A stretch of DNA of 47,985 bases from Rhodobacter sp. Lineage in GTDB: Bacteria > Pseudomonadota > Alphaproteobacteria > Rhodobacterales > Rhodobacteraceae. The notes beneath the pieces were generated by a model. That model ran no database searches and was not told the DNA's origin. It was given only the letters and a program-made list of their open reading frames with translations. The position numbers were made by a program, and so were the translations under genes. Shown one piece after another: positions 9,319 through 18,675 of this stretch (positions are counted from its first letter, which is position 1; each line of letters opens with the position of its first letter). The stretch covers positions 1 to 47,985 of the forward strand of contig JAJEAY010000217.1 in the NCBI GenBank assembly GCA_022824145.1, given 5' to 3'.

Positions 9319-9849
9319 TTATTCAACAATTCTCAGGCCATCACGGTACTTTTCCATTCGCATCCGATAGTGTCGGGCAGATTCGGCCAGCTTTCTTCTT
9401 TCTTCCTCGCCAAGAATGCGAATCACTCGGGCGGGCGATCCTACCGCCAATGCTCCGGGGGGAATTTCCTTCCCTTCGGTGACAAGAGCCCCCGCCCCTA
9501 ACAGTGCTCCCGCACCTATGCTTGCGCCGTTCAGGACTATGGCGCCCATTCCGATCAAGGCACCGTCATTTACGGAGCAGCCGTGCAGAATCGCCCTATG
9601 GCCGACAGTGCATTCCGCAGCGACCGTCAGCGGAAAGCCGGGATCGGTGTGCAGGACGCAGTGTTCCTGGATGTTGCTGCCAATCCCGAGAACAATGGGT
9701 TCATTGTCTCCCCGAAGCGTTGCGCCGAACCAAACCGACGCGCCCGCACTGACCGTGACGTCTCCGATCAGATGCGCTCCGGGCGCCACCCAGAAGTCCC
9801 CGTCTTCCGGAAGCTTGGGGGCCCGTTCTCCGAGTGCATACAGTGTCAT
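9319..9849 (-). CDS. gamma-class carbonic anhydrase-like protein
   Basis: This 176-residue left-handed beta-helix protein is built from hexapeptide repeats such as LIGMGAIVLNGASIGAGALLGAGALV. It belongs to the gamma-carbonic anhydrase/YrdA family. The candidate metal-ligand histidines are all present: the one in VLHTDPGF and the two in VGHRAILHGC. Family members act as trimers, but many are not proven to hydrate carbon dioxide, so the biochemical role is open. Its start overlaps the gmk stop by the ATGA arrangement and its stop abuts the start of the PLP-enzyme gene, so the three are almost certainly co-transcribed and coupled. Confidence 0.9.
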   Translation of the reverse strand: MTLYALGERAPKLPEDGDFWVAPGAHLIGDVTVSAGASVWFGATLRGDNEPIVLGIGSNIQEHCVLHTDPGFPLTVAAECTVGHRAILHGCSVNDGALIGMGAIVLNGASIGAGALLGAGALVTEGKEIPPGALAVGSPARVIRILGEEERRKLAESARHYRMRMEKYRDGLRIVE

Positions 9850-10487
9850 TGCTTTGTCCTGAATTCGTCGCTGAGTTCCTGAACGAAATCGACCAGTCCG
9901 GGCTGCCGGACACGTTTCAGGCGTTCGGCCATAACAATCTGGCGAAGCTGCGCCGCCGCATCTCCAAGGTCACGGTTCACCAGAACGTATTCGGAGTCGG
10001 TCCAATGACCTATCTCGTCCTCAGCCCGCTCCATCCGCACGGTGATCACATCCTCGCTGTCCTGGCCACGTGTCCGGAGACGGTTTTCAAGGTCCGCGAT
10101 TGAAGGCGGCAGCAGGAAAACCGAGACAACGTCCCTGCCGAGTTCAGACTGGCGGAGCTGCCTCGCACCCTGCCAGTCGATGTCGAACAGCAGATCCCGC
10201 CCCTTTGATATCTCTTCTTCTACGGGCGCTCTTGGCGTTCCGTAGAGATCGCCGAAAACTTCGGCATGTTCCAGCATTTCGCCTTTGGCGACCATGCGCT
10301 GGAATTCCTGTCTGGTCCGGAAGTAATACTGCTGCCCCTCACGTTCTCCCGGCCGGGCCGGTCGTGTTGTGACCGATACCGAAAAGGCGATCGACGGATC
10401 CCAGGTCAGGAGATCCCCCGTCAGGGTCGTCTTCCCTGCCCCTGAAGGTGAAGACAGCACAAGCAATATGCCGCGGCGCGGGACCAT
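9846..10487 (-). CDS. gmk: guanylate kinase
   Basis: Guanylate kinase converts GMP to GDP using ATP, a required step in GTP and dGTP supply. The 213-residue protein starts with the P-loop SSPSGAGKTTL and then shows the GMP-binding region TTRPARPGEREGQQYYF. Next come the lid-side EHAEVFGDLYGTP segment and the DIDWQGARQL motif. Length is typical. It follows yicC by 4 bases, a pairing seen widely in bacteria, and overlaps the gamma-carbonic anhydrase gene. Confidence 0.96.
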   Translation of the reverse strand: MVPRRGILLVLSSPSGAGKTTLTGDLLTWDPSIAFSVSVTTRPARPGEREGQQYYFRTRQEFQRMVAKGEMLEHAEVFGDLYGTPRAPVEEEISKGRDLLFDIDWQGARQLRQSELGRDVVSVFLLPPSIADLENRLRTRGQDSEDVITVRMERAEDEIGHWTDSEYVLVNRDLGDAAAQLRQIVMAERLKRVRQPGLVDFVQELSDEFRTKQ

Positions 10488-10491
10488 GTTC

Positions 10492-11379
10492 TTACTCCAC
10501 GTTCTGCAGCTGCTCGCGCATCTGATCTATGGTGGCTTTGAGGTCAAGACCGAGCCGGGAAAGGTCAGGCGACTGCGCCTTTGCGCAAAGCGTGTTGGCC
10601 TCTCGGTTGAATTCCTGGGCGAGGAAGTCGAGTCTGCGGCCGGCCGCGGCGTGAGACGCAAGCAGGTCGCGCGCGGAGGATACGTGCGCCTTCAGGCGAT
10701 CGATCTCTTCGGTGACATCGGCCTTGACGGCAATGAAGGCTATCTCCTGCTCAAGACGCCCATCGTCCACCATATCGCTGGGCCCTAGCACCCTCGCAAG
10801 CCGCTCACGCAGCCTGTCCGCCATGCGGTCGCTGCGCGCCTCGGCCAGTTCGCCCGCGTCGGCCAGCAATGATTCGATCCAGTCAATCTGTCCGTTCAGA
10901 ATCTTTTCCAGTGCCGTTCCCTCGTCCTTCCGCGCATTGTCGAGCTGCGCCATCAGTTCCGGCAGGCCCTGAAGCATAGATTCCCGGAGGTCTTTCAGTT
11001 CGTCATCACCTTCGCCGGTCAGGACCCCGCGAAGCATGAGAATGTCAGCTGCGCTGGAACTTGCCAATGCAACTCCTTGTTTTTCCGCTTCGGTTTCGAT
11101 TTCGGCAATATGAGAAATCCTCTGTTTCAATACATCGACGTCCAGCTGTTCCTCCATGCTGCCGGTATAGCTCTGTGCCTTGGCCGTAACTGTGACGTTT
11201 CCTCTTTTTACTGTCTTCGCCAACTCGCGGCGGATCAGCTGGTCGCTGCGTTCCATCCAGTCGGGCAGCCGCAGCCGTGCCTCGAAGCCACGGGCGTTGA
11301 CCGTGCGGACCTCCCAGGTCCAGTCGTATTGGCCAAACGTTCCCTGAAGAGACGCGAAGCCGGTCATGGATTTGATCAT
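10492..11379 (-). CDS. YicC family protein (putative endoribonuclease)
   Basis: This 295-residue protein begins with the family hallmark MIKSMTGFASLQG and ends with the conserved DLKATIDQMREQLQNVE tail. That fits the two-domain YicC/YloC family throughout. Members have been linked to RNA turnover as endoribonucleases, but a role here is inferred from family only. It heads the long minus-strand gene train and is followed at 4 bases by gmk, the usual neighbour. The middle is helical and charged. I see no promoter good enough to call in the upstream sequence. Confidence 0.93.
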   Translation of the reverse strand: MIKSMTGFASLQGTFGQYDWTWEVRTVNARGFEARLRLPDWMERSDQLIRRELAKTVKRGNVTVTAKAQSYTGSMEEQLDVDVLKQRISHIAEIETEAEKQGVALASSSAADILMLRGVLTGEGDDELKDLRESMLQGLPELMAQLDNARKDEGTALEKILNGQIDWIESLLADAGELAEARSDRMADRLRERLARVLGPSDMVDDGRLEQEIAFIAVKADVTEEIDRLKAHVSSARDLLASHAAAGRRLDFLAQEFNREANTLCAKAQSPDLSRLGLDLKATIDQMREQLQNVE

Positions 11380-12284
11380 GGCGTTTAGTCGATGAAGGCT
11401 GACCCGTTGGCGCTTATGTCAGTTCCAGAAGGAATGCGAAAGATGCAGTTAATTTCCACACACCGGTACGCTACCTCGTCCGCTTGTTCGGACGGTCAGG
11501 CATAGTGAAGGTATAGGCGGCTGACCGCCTGTTCCGGAGCGAACGTAAAACCTGAAGGGGTGGAGTGCATCGTCTGTCCGAAAAACCGAGGTGGTTTACA
11601 CCGTATCCACTGACAGAACTGCACCGTAATAATGAACCGCTTGTTTGCGGAATTTCCTCCGCTGTCCGTCCGAGCCTTCACGCCCTGGTGGTTCCCGACG
11701 ATTCTGGCCGACACCGTTGCTTGTCAATTGGATGATGAACGGTGTGAGTTCGACGCCTGGCCCATTAACAGTCTCGAACTGAAATTTGTGGAACTCATCT
11801 CTCGATTATCCAAGGCCAACCAATCTTTAGAGCGGCATAGGAAGATCGCAAAGGCTGCCATATACCTGTTCACGTTGTTTGGTGGTCTATGCCTGAATGA
11901 TCGGCTTCAGGTAGTGGATTGGTGTGGATTCGAATTGGCCAAGGGGTTGTCGGGGAACTCGAATCAACGTTTTCCCAATCGGCTGCAGACGTGAACACGG
12001 GGAATCACCGCTATGGCGCATCGTAGATGGTGGAGGAACGAAGCGACGGCATTGACTCCTCAGTTGGTTCGGAGCAGATACCCATAGAGGACGATTCTCT
12101 TTAATTATCAATAATTTACAGAGGCCAAAGATACCAATGAGCAAACATGGCATACAAGTCATCGGCTAAGGGATCTCTTGCAAATCGTTCATAATCCTGC
12201 GACGGTCAGAAATATGAAAGTAAACGTTAATTGTCGATCGGACGGCACTGCCGTACTGAACTCATTGCCACAGGCCAGTTTGGA
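11380..12284. other. 905 bp intergenic stretch of low coding potential
   Basis: Open frames here (for example 11632-11994 on plus and 11887-12162 on minus) do not resemble any family I know and lack good ribosome sites. A perfect 6-base hairpin, AGGCGG-CTGA-CCGCCT, lies at 11515-11530 without a T tract. The right end (about 12095-12125) is AT-rich and may hold the promoter of the AlbA-type gene. Composition is lower in GC than the flanking operons, which fits an accessory insertion joint. Confidence 0.5.
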
Positions 12285-12290
12285 ATGCAA

Positions 12291-14306
12291 ATGAGCGCAT
12301 TTCTTCAAATTGGCATTCGCGACCTCATCCAAGGCAATCCCGTCGAATCAGCCAGAGTCGAGTTCAAGGCCAGCTGGAGCGAGCCAACCGGATATCAAGT
12401 CCTGAAAACGATTTGTGCCTTTGCCAACGACTTTCAGAATCTCAATGGCGGTTACGTAGTGATCGGTGTGGCTGAGTCCGACGGGAAGGCGGAACTTCCG
12501 CCTAAAGGCTTGGACCACACTGAACTTAGTGCGGCACAGTCATGGATACAGGGTCGCTGCAGGGCGATGCATCCGCCCTACAATCCTGTTCTTGCTCCGG
12601 AATTCCTAGACGGTCGCTCGGTTTTGGTGGTCTGGGCATCTCCCAGTGAAGACAGGCCGCACCGAGCCCCTGACGGACCTGGCAAACCGGCAGTCCAGAG
12701 ATACTGGATTCGCCTCGGTTCGCATACCGTAAACGCTGAGGCAAGCGGACGGCTCGATGCTTTGCTTGAACAATCTGCGAGAGTGCCGTGGGATGACCGG
12801 CTGGAACCCCGAGCCCGTGTAGAGGATCTGCGCGAGGCAAAGGTCCGCGAGCATCTCCATGATGTTCATAGCACGCTTCGCGACGAAAGCGATGTATCAG
12901 CCGTCTACCGCAAAATGAGACTAACAGCACCTGTGAACAGCCACGAGGCTCCTCGCAATGTAGGTCTACTGTTTTTTTCCGAAGATCCGGAGCGATGGTT
13001 TCCAGGCGCTAGAATAGATGTAGTAAGGTTCGCTGCAGACCGCGCGGGAGAGGTGCAGAGCGAACGCGTGTTTCGAGGTGCCCTTGCGGCGCAGGTCAAG
13101 GATTGCCTGCAGTATCTCGAGGGCCTTTCCCAAACGCATCTCCAGAAAGAAATGGACCGCAGCCATGTGAGGGGCTGGGTTAGCTATCCATTACCGGCGC
13201 TTCGTGAAGTTCTTGTCAATGCGGTTTATCATCGCAGCTACCGTCCGGATGTGGTGGAGCCAACCAAGGTGTGCCTGTATCCCGACCGGATGGAAATAAT
13301 CAGCTATCCGGGACCGGTCGCCGGAATTGAAAGTGAGCATCTGAAAGGTGATGCCGCGGTGCCTCCTGTCCCCGCCCGAAACAGGCGCATTGGAGAATTC
13401 CTGAAGCAGCTTCGGCTTGCGGAAACATGGGGTACCGGCCTTCCACTCATATTCAGGGCAATGGAAGAAAACGGCTCTCCCTCACCGCGCTTTGATTTTG
13501 ACAGGAGCCGGTCGTGGTTTCGTGCAACACTGCCGGCGCATCCGGAGTATGCCGCGATTTCCGCATTTCAGGACGCGGCATACCTGAAGACAGTCGGCAG
13601 CGTGGAGGATGCATTCCGGCGTGTCAGGGATGCATGGATTTCTAACGATGCGTCCGCGCTTCTCGCGGCAGAGATGATAAGGCTTTATTCGGAACGTGAG
13701 GAAATTGACCAAGGCAAGGAAGTTTTTCGGAAATTCAAACAGACCGGACCGAAGAGCGCGCTCCCTCATCTTGCGAATGTTCTGGTCGAGACCTTGCTTG
13801 ACCACGGCCAGGTTCAGGACGCTCGTCAAATCCTGCAGGATTTCGCCGCCAATTCCTCAGAACAGGATGCAGTCGATGCCGCCATACTCGCCCGGAGACT
13901 CAAAAGACCTGAATTGGCTCACGGTTACTTTGAGCAGGTAGGAAGTGCACTGAAGGAAGACCCGCGTGCGCTCCACGAGTTTGCGCAGACCAAAATGAAT
14001 CTGGCCCAGAATGTCCATAGAAGGAGGCAGAAGTCATGGAAAAATGTGAACAAACGTCTGCTTGTAGAAGCACGCCAGATGCTGGAGCGCGTAATTCAAC
14101 TGGAGGCGCCTACAGTACGCCATGCATGGGCATGGCGCGATCTTGCAAGAACCCTTAGGTGGCTGCGCGCGCCTGACAGTGAGGTGACTGCCGCCTTTAA
14201 GCAGGCACAGAAGATGTTGCCGGATGAGCATCGTTTTAAAGATGAACTCGAACAATTTAGGCAGCAGGCAGTCAATCGCCGCCGCGTCCCGAGTGAATAC
14301 GGTTGA
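12291..14306 (+). CDS. AlbA/Schlafen-type ATP-binding protein with long helical C-terminal region
   Basis: The N-terminal third carries the AlbA_2 (Schlafen-like, divergent AAA-4) domain. The signature VESARVEFKASWS and the following ICAFANDF, then GGYVVIGVAE, are visible within the first 70 residues. Residues about 295-410 look like the partner GHKL-type ATPase module, with LREVLVNAVYHRSY, a DRMEIISYPGP strand and ETWGTGLPLI. From about 430 to the end (about 240 residues) the chain is helical with TPR-like character, such as AEMIRLYSEREEIDQGKEVFRKF. I use the ATG at 12291 with GGA just upstream; ATG 12285 is equally possible, and the far upstream TTG at 12231 is unlikely. Such proteins are variously regulators or parts of anti-phage defence, so the role is unproven. 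It stands alone between two poorly coding gaps, consistent with horizontal gain. Confidence 0.85.
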   Translation: MSAFLQIGIRDLIQGNPVESARVEFKASWSEPTGYQVLKTICAFANDFQNLNGGYVVIGVAESDGKAELPPKGLDHTELSAAQSWIQGRCRAMHPPYNPVLAPEFLDGRSVLVVWASPSEDRPHRAPDGPGKPAVQRYWIRLGSHTVNAEASGRLDALLEQSARVPWDDRLEPRARVEDLREAKVREHLHDVHSTLRDESDVSAVYRKMRLTAPVNSHEAPRNVGLLFFSEDPERWFPGARIDVVRFAADRAGEVQSERVFRGALAAQVKDCLQYLEGLSQTHLQKEMDRSHVRGWVSYPLPALREVLVNAVYHRSYRPDVVEPTKVCLYPDRMEIISYPGPVAGIESEHLKGDAAVPPVPARNRRIGEFLKQLRLAETWGTGLPLIFRAMEENGSPSPRFDFDRSRSWFRATLPAHPEYAAISAFQDAAYLKTVGSVEDAFRRVRDAWISNDASALLAAEMIRLYSEREEIDQGKEVFRKFKQTGPKSALPHLANVLVETLLDHGQVQDARQILQDFAANSSEQDAVDAAILARRLKRPELAHGYFEQVGSALKEDPRALHEFAQTKMNLAQNVHRRRQKSWKNVNKRLLVEARQMLERVIQLEAPTVRHAWAWRDLARTLRWLRAPDSEVTAAFKQAQKMLPDEHRFKDELEQFRQQAVNRRRVPSEYG

Positions 14307-14874
14307 CGCGCGACCCGTTGAATTCCGCTTTCCGAGGAAGGTGAGAACGTAAGTGTAACACTTAGACATTGGATCGCGAGCCAAGTGATTCGACTGAATT
14401 GGCCTTCTGTCCAATGCCGAGTACGGTATCTGTATGGACGGATCCTCTGAAATACATATAGAAAAACTACGATAAAACATCAGGTTACTGAAAGCGCTGT
14501 GAAGTTACCTTGTCGATTGCGTGGCAACACCCCTGCACGGTCAGCCTTCTGCAGATAGAAGGCCCCTCCCTTCAAGAAAGTCGGCTTCACGGGCGTAGGG
14601 AAGGAATTTCGGGCTGCCTGCAATCGGCAGACATGCGCCAGCGGTTCCGAACAGCGCGAACTTGCCGCCCTGCCCTAATTTGGCTCCGAACAATCTGTAA
14701 GCCTGCTCCATTTCCAGAAAACCCGCCATCCGCGAAGCTGTCAGGAAGTCTCTCCCCGATCGCTGCCAAACCGCACCTTCTGGCCAGCAACCGGACAGAA
14801 GCGCTGCCTGCCCGCCCAAAAAAGCCCGGCCGATCGAATTAATGTCTTTCAGAACACCCCAGTTCCCTGAACCT
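14307..14874. other. 568 bp intergenic stretch
   Basis: No recognisable gene. A perfect 15-base palindrome, TAAGTGT-A-ACACTTA, lies at 14350-14364, 44 bases after the AlbA-type gene. A minus-strand frame at 14541-14819 (92 codons) is open and Gly/Ala/Leu-rich, but I cannot match it to any family, and the opposite frame over the same bases is open as well. Confidence 0.45.
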
Positions 14875-16494
14875 TCAAGAGACGCTGGCCGATCGATCTT
14901 TCCGGATCATTTCCGCCGCCTTTTCACCGATCATTATCGAAGGCGCGTTGGTATTGCCGCTAGTAATTGTCGGCATAATCGAAGCGTCCGCTACACGCAG
15001 ATTCCCGATTCCCCGGACGCGAAGGCGCTCGTCAACCACGGCGCTGTCGTCCTGTCCCATGCGGCAGGTGCTGGTCGGGTGATAGATCGTCTGGGCAAGA
15101 TTGCGGGCGGCTTCGAGACAGGCTTCATCGGTCTCCGGCGGTTCAGCGGGAAGATGCTCCCGCACGACGAAAGGTGAAAGTGCGTCGGAACGGGTCATGG
15201 CGCGTGCGAATTTCACCGCACGGATCGCGCAGAGCTGATCAGCTTTGGCGGAGAGGTAGTTGGGTACGATTTTGGGATAGTCGACGGCATCTGGAGAGTT
15301 GATATGGACGGTTCCGCGGCTCTCAGGACGCAGCTGGCAGACTGAGGATGTGAAGCCGGAAAAAGGATGCATTTGGATGCCCGGCTTGTCTGCCGAAAGC
15401 GGCTGAAAGTGAAACTGGATGTCCGGCGTCTCCAGACCTTCCATCGAACGGGCGAAAATGCAGACCTGGCTTGCCCCGAGACTCATCGGGCCAGTGCGCC
15501 GAAGCACGTATTCCGCGCCGATCAGTCCTCGTCGGAATATGTTGTTGATGGCGTCGTTCAACGTCGGGACGTTGACTTCGTATATTAGCCGAATCTGCAG
15601 ATGGTCCTGCAGATCCTCTCCGACTCCCTGCAGTTCATGCCGAACCTCGACGCCCGCTCTTCTCAGGACTTCTCCCCGGCCAATCCCGGAAACCTCAAGG
15701 ATCTGCGGCGACCCGATCGCCCCCGCAGACAGAATCACTTCACCGCCCGGGCGCAAGGTTGCTGTGCGCGGTGCGCCTTTCGACTGAAAACTGACGCCTG
15801 TCACCGCTCGGGGGTCATCCTCCGCAAAGATGAGGCCCGTCGTCACCGCATGTGTTTCGACCGTCAGGTTTTTCCGCTTGCCACGAATCGGGGTAAGGAA
15901 CGCTTTGGCCGAAGAACAGCGAAGGCCGGACTTAGCCGTCTGCTGGAAATAACCTGCGCCCTCGTTGTCTCCGGTATTGAAATCATTGGTTCTTGGCACA
16001 CCCATTTCCACGGCGGCCTCGATGAAAGCTTCGCTGAGTGGAGTTGCGGTTCGCATATGCGACACCGCCAGTCCGCCGTCGCCCCCGTGGAACTGACTTT
16101 CGCCGTCCTGGTGGCTTTCGGACCGTTTGAAGAGCGGCAGTACGTCCTCCCAACTCCAGCCGCGGTTGCCGAACTGGGCCCAATGGTCGTAATCGTGGCT
16201 CTGCCCGCGCACATACAAAAGCCCGTTTATCGAGCTGGATCCCCCTAATGTCCTGCCGCGTGGCCAGTCGAGAGAACGCCCGTTCAGACCCGCTTCCGGC
16301 TCTGTTTTGTAGCACCAGTCGGTCTTGGGATTATGCATCGTTTTGAAATAGCCCGTCGGAATGTGAATCCACGGGTTTCTGTCTTTTCCGCCCGCTTCCA
16401 GCAGAAGCACATGCTTCGACGCGTCGGCGGACAGCCGGTTCGCCAGGACGCAGCCCGCCGATCCGGCGCCGACAATGATATAGTCGAATTCCAT
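14875..16494 (-). CDS. GMC family FAD-dependent oxidoreductase (choline/alcohol dehydrogenase-like)
   Basis: This 539-residue flavoprotein belongs to the glucose-methanol-choline oxidoreductase family. The FAD dinucleotide fold opens with FDYIIVGAGSAGCVLANRLS, followed by the GMC signature around RGRTLGGSSSINGLLYVRG. The C-terminal half carries HPTSTCRMG with the conserved catalytic-region His, and the NTNAPSIMIGEKAAEMI ending. Family members oxidise choline, alcohols or polyethylene glycol-like substrates and pass electrons to quinone or oxygen. Betaine-aldehyde dehydrogenase and betI are not beside it, so choline is not assured. It diverges from a zinc alcohol dehydrogenase across 201 bases, which suggests shared regulation and perhaps an alcohol substrate. 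The first ATG is used and is the only sensible start. Confidence 0.92.
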   Translation of the reverse strand: MEFDYIIVGAGSAGCVLANRLSADASKHVLLLEAGGKDRNPWIHIPTGYFKTMHNPKTDWCYKTEPEAGLNGRSLDWPRGRTLGGSSSINGLLYVRGQSHDYDHWAQFGNRGWSWEDVLPLFKRSESHQDGESQFHGGDGGLAVSHMRTATPLSEAFIEAAVEMGVPRTNDFNTGDNEGAGYFQQTAKSGLRCSSAKAFLTPIRGKRKNLTVETHAVTTGLIFAEDDPRAVTGVSFQSKGAPRTATLRPGGEVILSAGAIGSPQILEVSGIGRGEVLRRAGVEVRHELQGVGEDLQDHLQIRLIYEVNVPTLNDAINNIFRRGLIGAEYVLRRTGPMSLGASQVCIFARSMEGLETPDIQFHFQPLSADKPGIQMHPFSGFTSSVCQLRPESRGTVHINSPDAVDYPKIVPNYLSAKADQLCAIRAVKFARAMTRSDALSPFVVREHLPAEPPETDEACLEAARNLAQTIYHPTSTCRMGQDDSAVVDERLRVRGIGNLRVADASIMPTITSGNTNAPSIMIGEKAAEMIRKDRSASVS

Positions 16495-16695
16495 CGTCTT
16501 CCTTTGCCTTCAGTCAAATACCCGACATGATGTTACCGCATGGCTGGTCCATGGTCCATGAGTCCAATACCCACCGTGCGCTGGGTGTTAGGGAGAGATC
16601 CGGCAAACTCAGCTGGGATCGATATAGCTGAACGTATTGACAATAGGGGGCGGCAGACCGCACCTCAGGGGCGGCAATCAACTTAGGGTGTTGCG

Positions 16696-17730
16696 ATGCG
16701 CGCTGCTGTGGTCAGGAATTTCAACGAGGATCTGTCGATCGAGACGGTTTCGGATCCGGACTGCCCGGACAACGGCGTCGTTCTGAAGGTGGCGGCATGC
16801 GGTGTCTGCCGTTCTGACTATCACGGATGGGTGGGACAGCATCCCCGGATCGAAAACGGATCCATCCTAGGCCATGAGTACTGCGGCACTGTTGTCGAAG
16901 CGGGACCGCAGGCAAAATACGGAATCGGTGACCGTCTGATTGCGCCTTTCATTCTGGCATGCGGCAGTTGCCAGGCCTGTCAGACCGGCGTGTCCAATAC
17001 CTGCGAACACCAGATCGTCCCAGGATTCGGCTGGCCTGGCGCCTATGCGGAATACGTTGCGGTCCCGTTTGACCACAACCTTGTTCATCTGCCTGAAACG
17101 ATGGCTCCTGCTCTCGCGGCGGGTCTGGGATGCCGGGTTACGACGGCCTGGCACGCCTTGACGGATCGCGCCAATGTCAGGGCCGGTGAATGGGTTGCAG
17201 TGCACGGAACCGGCGGCATCGGCCTGGCCACTCTGCTCCTGGCCAAGATGCTGGGTGCGCAGGTTGTCGTCGTCGATGTGGTTGAAGACAAGCTGAAGCA
17301 TGCGAAAAGGCACGGGGCGGACGCTGCCGTAAATGCCGCCGAGACCGACGTTGCCGAGGCGATTCGCGAAATCACCGGAGGAGGAGCGCAGGTCTCGATC
17401 GAAGCTCTGGGGATCGAGGCGACCACCAATGCCTCAGTCGAGTGCCTGGCAACGCTTGGCCGGCATGTGCATGTCGGCATGCCGTCAGGCAGCGGTCTGA
17501 TGCAGGTCAACATGCGGGCGATTTACACCAAGCAACTGTCGTTTTACGGCACCCGCGGAATGCCAGCGTGGAAATATCCGTCCCTGCTTGGGATGATTGA
17601 GCGAGGTGACGTTGACATCAGCCCGATGCTTGCAAGGGAAATTTCGTTGTCCGGGGCCAGCGCGGAACTCCGGGCGATGAGTGGTCCAACCCCACCCGGG
17701 ACGGCAGTGATAACTGATTTGACGATGTAA
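16696..17730 (+). CDS. zinc-dependent alcohol dehydrogenase (MDR family)
   Basis: This 344-residue medium-chain dehydrogenase oxidises an alcohol or polyol with NAD(P). Catalytic zinc ligands are visible as Cys in GVCRSDYHGW and the His-Glu pair in ILGHEYCG. The structural zinc site is the four-cysteine lobe ACGSCQACQTGVSNTC (C-x2-C-x2-C-x7-C). The cofactor fold has VHGTGGIGLATLLLAK and the acidic residue in VVVDVVEDK, which suggests preference for NAD. The substrate cannot be told. It is divergent from the GMC oxidoreductase, and the two could act on related alcohols. A weak TTGACA lies at 16637-16642 without a convincing partner -10. Confidence 0.92.
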   Translation: MRAAVVRNFNEDLSIETVSDPDCPDNGVVLKVAACGVCRSDYHGWVGQHPRIENGSILGHEYCGTVVEAGPQAKYGIGDRLIAPFILACGSCQACQTGVSNTCEHQIVPGFGWPGAYAEYVAVPFDHNLVHLPETMAPALAAGLGCRVTTAWHALTDRANVRAGEWVAVHGTGGIGLATLLLAKMLGAQVVVVDVVEDKLKHAKRHGADAAVNAAETDVAEAIREITGGGAQVSIEALGIEATTNASVECLATLGRHVHVGMPSGSGLMQVNMRAIYTKQLSFYGTRGMPAWKYPSLLGMIERGDVDISPMLAREISLSGASAELRAMSGPTPPGTAVITDLTM

Positions 17731-17934
17731 GATCTTCCCGTTCGCCCGTTGAGCTCGGGGCGTTCTGGGCTCCCATCGCCTGCGGGCAACCGGCCGCGGG
17801 CAAGTTGAGCGGGACCGGAAATGCGACGTCAGCGAGCTACGGCCTGTAATTTTTGCTTACGGAAAACTAAAGAATTTTTCGCGTTTATTAGGCGAGTCTA
17901 TCGATTATGTTCTTCACATAAAGGCATTCTGAAT

Positions 17935-18675
17935 ATGGACGGCTTTGGCGGAATGACCTCGAAGTACCTCAATGTGACCATCGAACGCGGCTCTGACGCC
18001 GAGAGTGTGCAGCAGGCGTTCGAGGTGCCGGCTTACGAAAACCAGACCGTACTCGATGTCGTGTCCTGGGTTCAGCAGAACGCCGACCCCACCCTGAGCT
18101 ACAGGTTTGCCTGTCGGGTTGGCATGTGCGGTTCCTGCGCGATGATGGTGAACGGCGTGCCGCGATGGACGTGCCGAACGCATATATCGAAAGTGCTTGA
18201 AGGCAATTCGGTAACGATCGGACCGCTGCGCAATTTACCCGTAATCAAGGATCTGGTCGTGGATATGGATCCGTTTTTTGACAAATGGATCGCGGCAGAG
18301 GGCATGCATCACAGCGGGCTGACCCGCGAAGATTCCATTGTGCCGGTGGATGAGGAAAACGCAGCGCGGGTCGCGGCCAATGCAGGGATCGAATGCATCA
18401 ACTGCGCAGTCTGCTATGCGGCCTGCGATACGGTGGCAGGCAATCCGGAGTATCTAGGTCCGGCGGCGCTGTTGCGGGCGTGGACCCTGCTGAATGACGT
18501 TAAGGACGAAGGGCGCGACACCATTCTGAATGCGGTTTCCGCTAACGGCGGTTGCCACAGCTGCCACTCTATGGGATCGTGCACGGCCTATTGCCCGAAC
18601 GAACTCGACCCGATGTCGGCGATTGCGGGCCTGAAACGCGAGACCGCCAAATCGTTCTTCAAACGCGTGCCCTGA
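17935..18675 (+). CDS. succinate dehydrogenase/fumarate reductase-like iron-sulfur subunit
   Basis: This subunit carries electrons from the flavoprotein to the membrane quinone site. In the 246-residue form the [2Fe-2S] ligands are Cys60, 65, 68 and 80 (C-x4-C-x2-C-x11-C). Cys154, 157, 160 and 220 fit the [4Fe-4S] cluster, and Cys164, 210 and 216 the [3Fe-4S] cluster. The segment INCAVCYAAC and the NPEYLGPAALL after it look more like FrdB than SdhB, and the SdhB quinone-site tryptophan is missing. I place the start at ATG 17935 with AAAGG upstream; the open frame to 17821 adds 38 basic, Cys-rich residues unlike the family. It overlaps the next gene as TGATG and opens a B-C-D-A operon. Confidence 0.92.
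   Translation: MDGFGGMTSKYLNVTIERGSDAESVQQAFEVPAYENQTVLDVVSWVQQNADPTLSYRFACRVGMCGSCAMMVNGVPRWTCRTHISKVLEGNSVTIGPLRNLPVIKDLVVDMDPFFDKWIAAEGMHHSGLTREDSIVPVDEENAARVAANAGIECINCAVCYAACDTVAGNPEYLGPAALLRAWTLLNDVKDEGRDTILNAVSANGGCHSCHSMGSCTAYCPNELDPMSAIAGLKRETAKSFFKRVP

Noticed and set aside
11632-11994. Plus-strand frame of 120 codons
   Set aside because: No recognisable domain, no clear ribosome site, and other frames overlap it; kept as non-coding.
14541-14819. Minus-strand frame of 92 codons downstream of the GMC gene
   Set aside because: Gly/Leu-rich and open, but no family match, no strong ribosome site, and the opposite strand is equally open.
16637-16642. TTGACA upstream of the alcohol dehydrogenase as a promoter
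   Set aside because: The bases 16-18 downstream are GC-rich and give no -10 hexamer.
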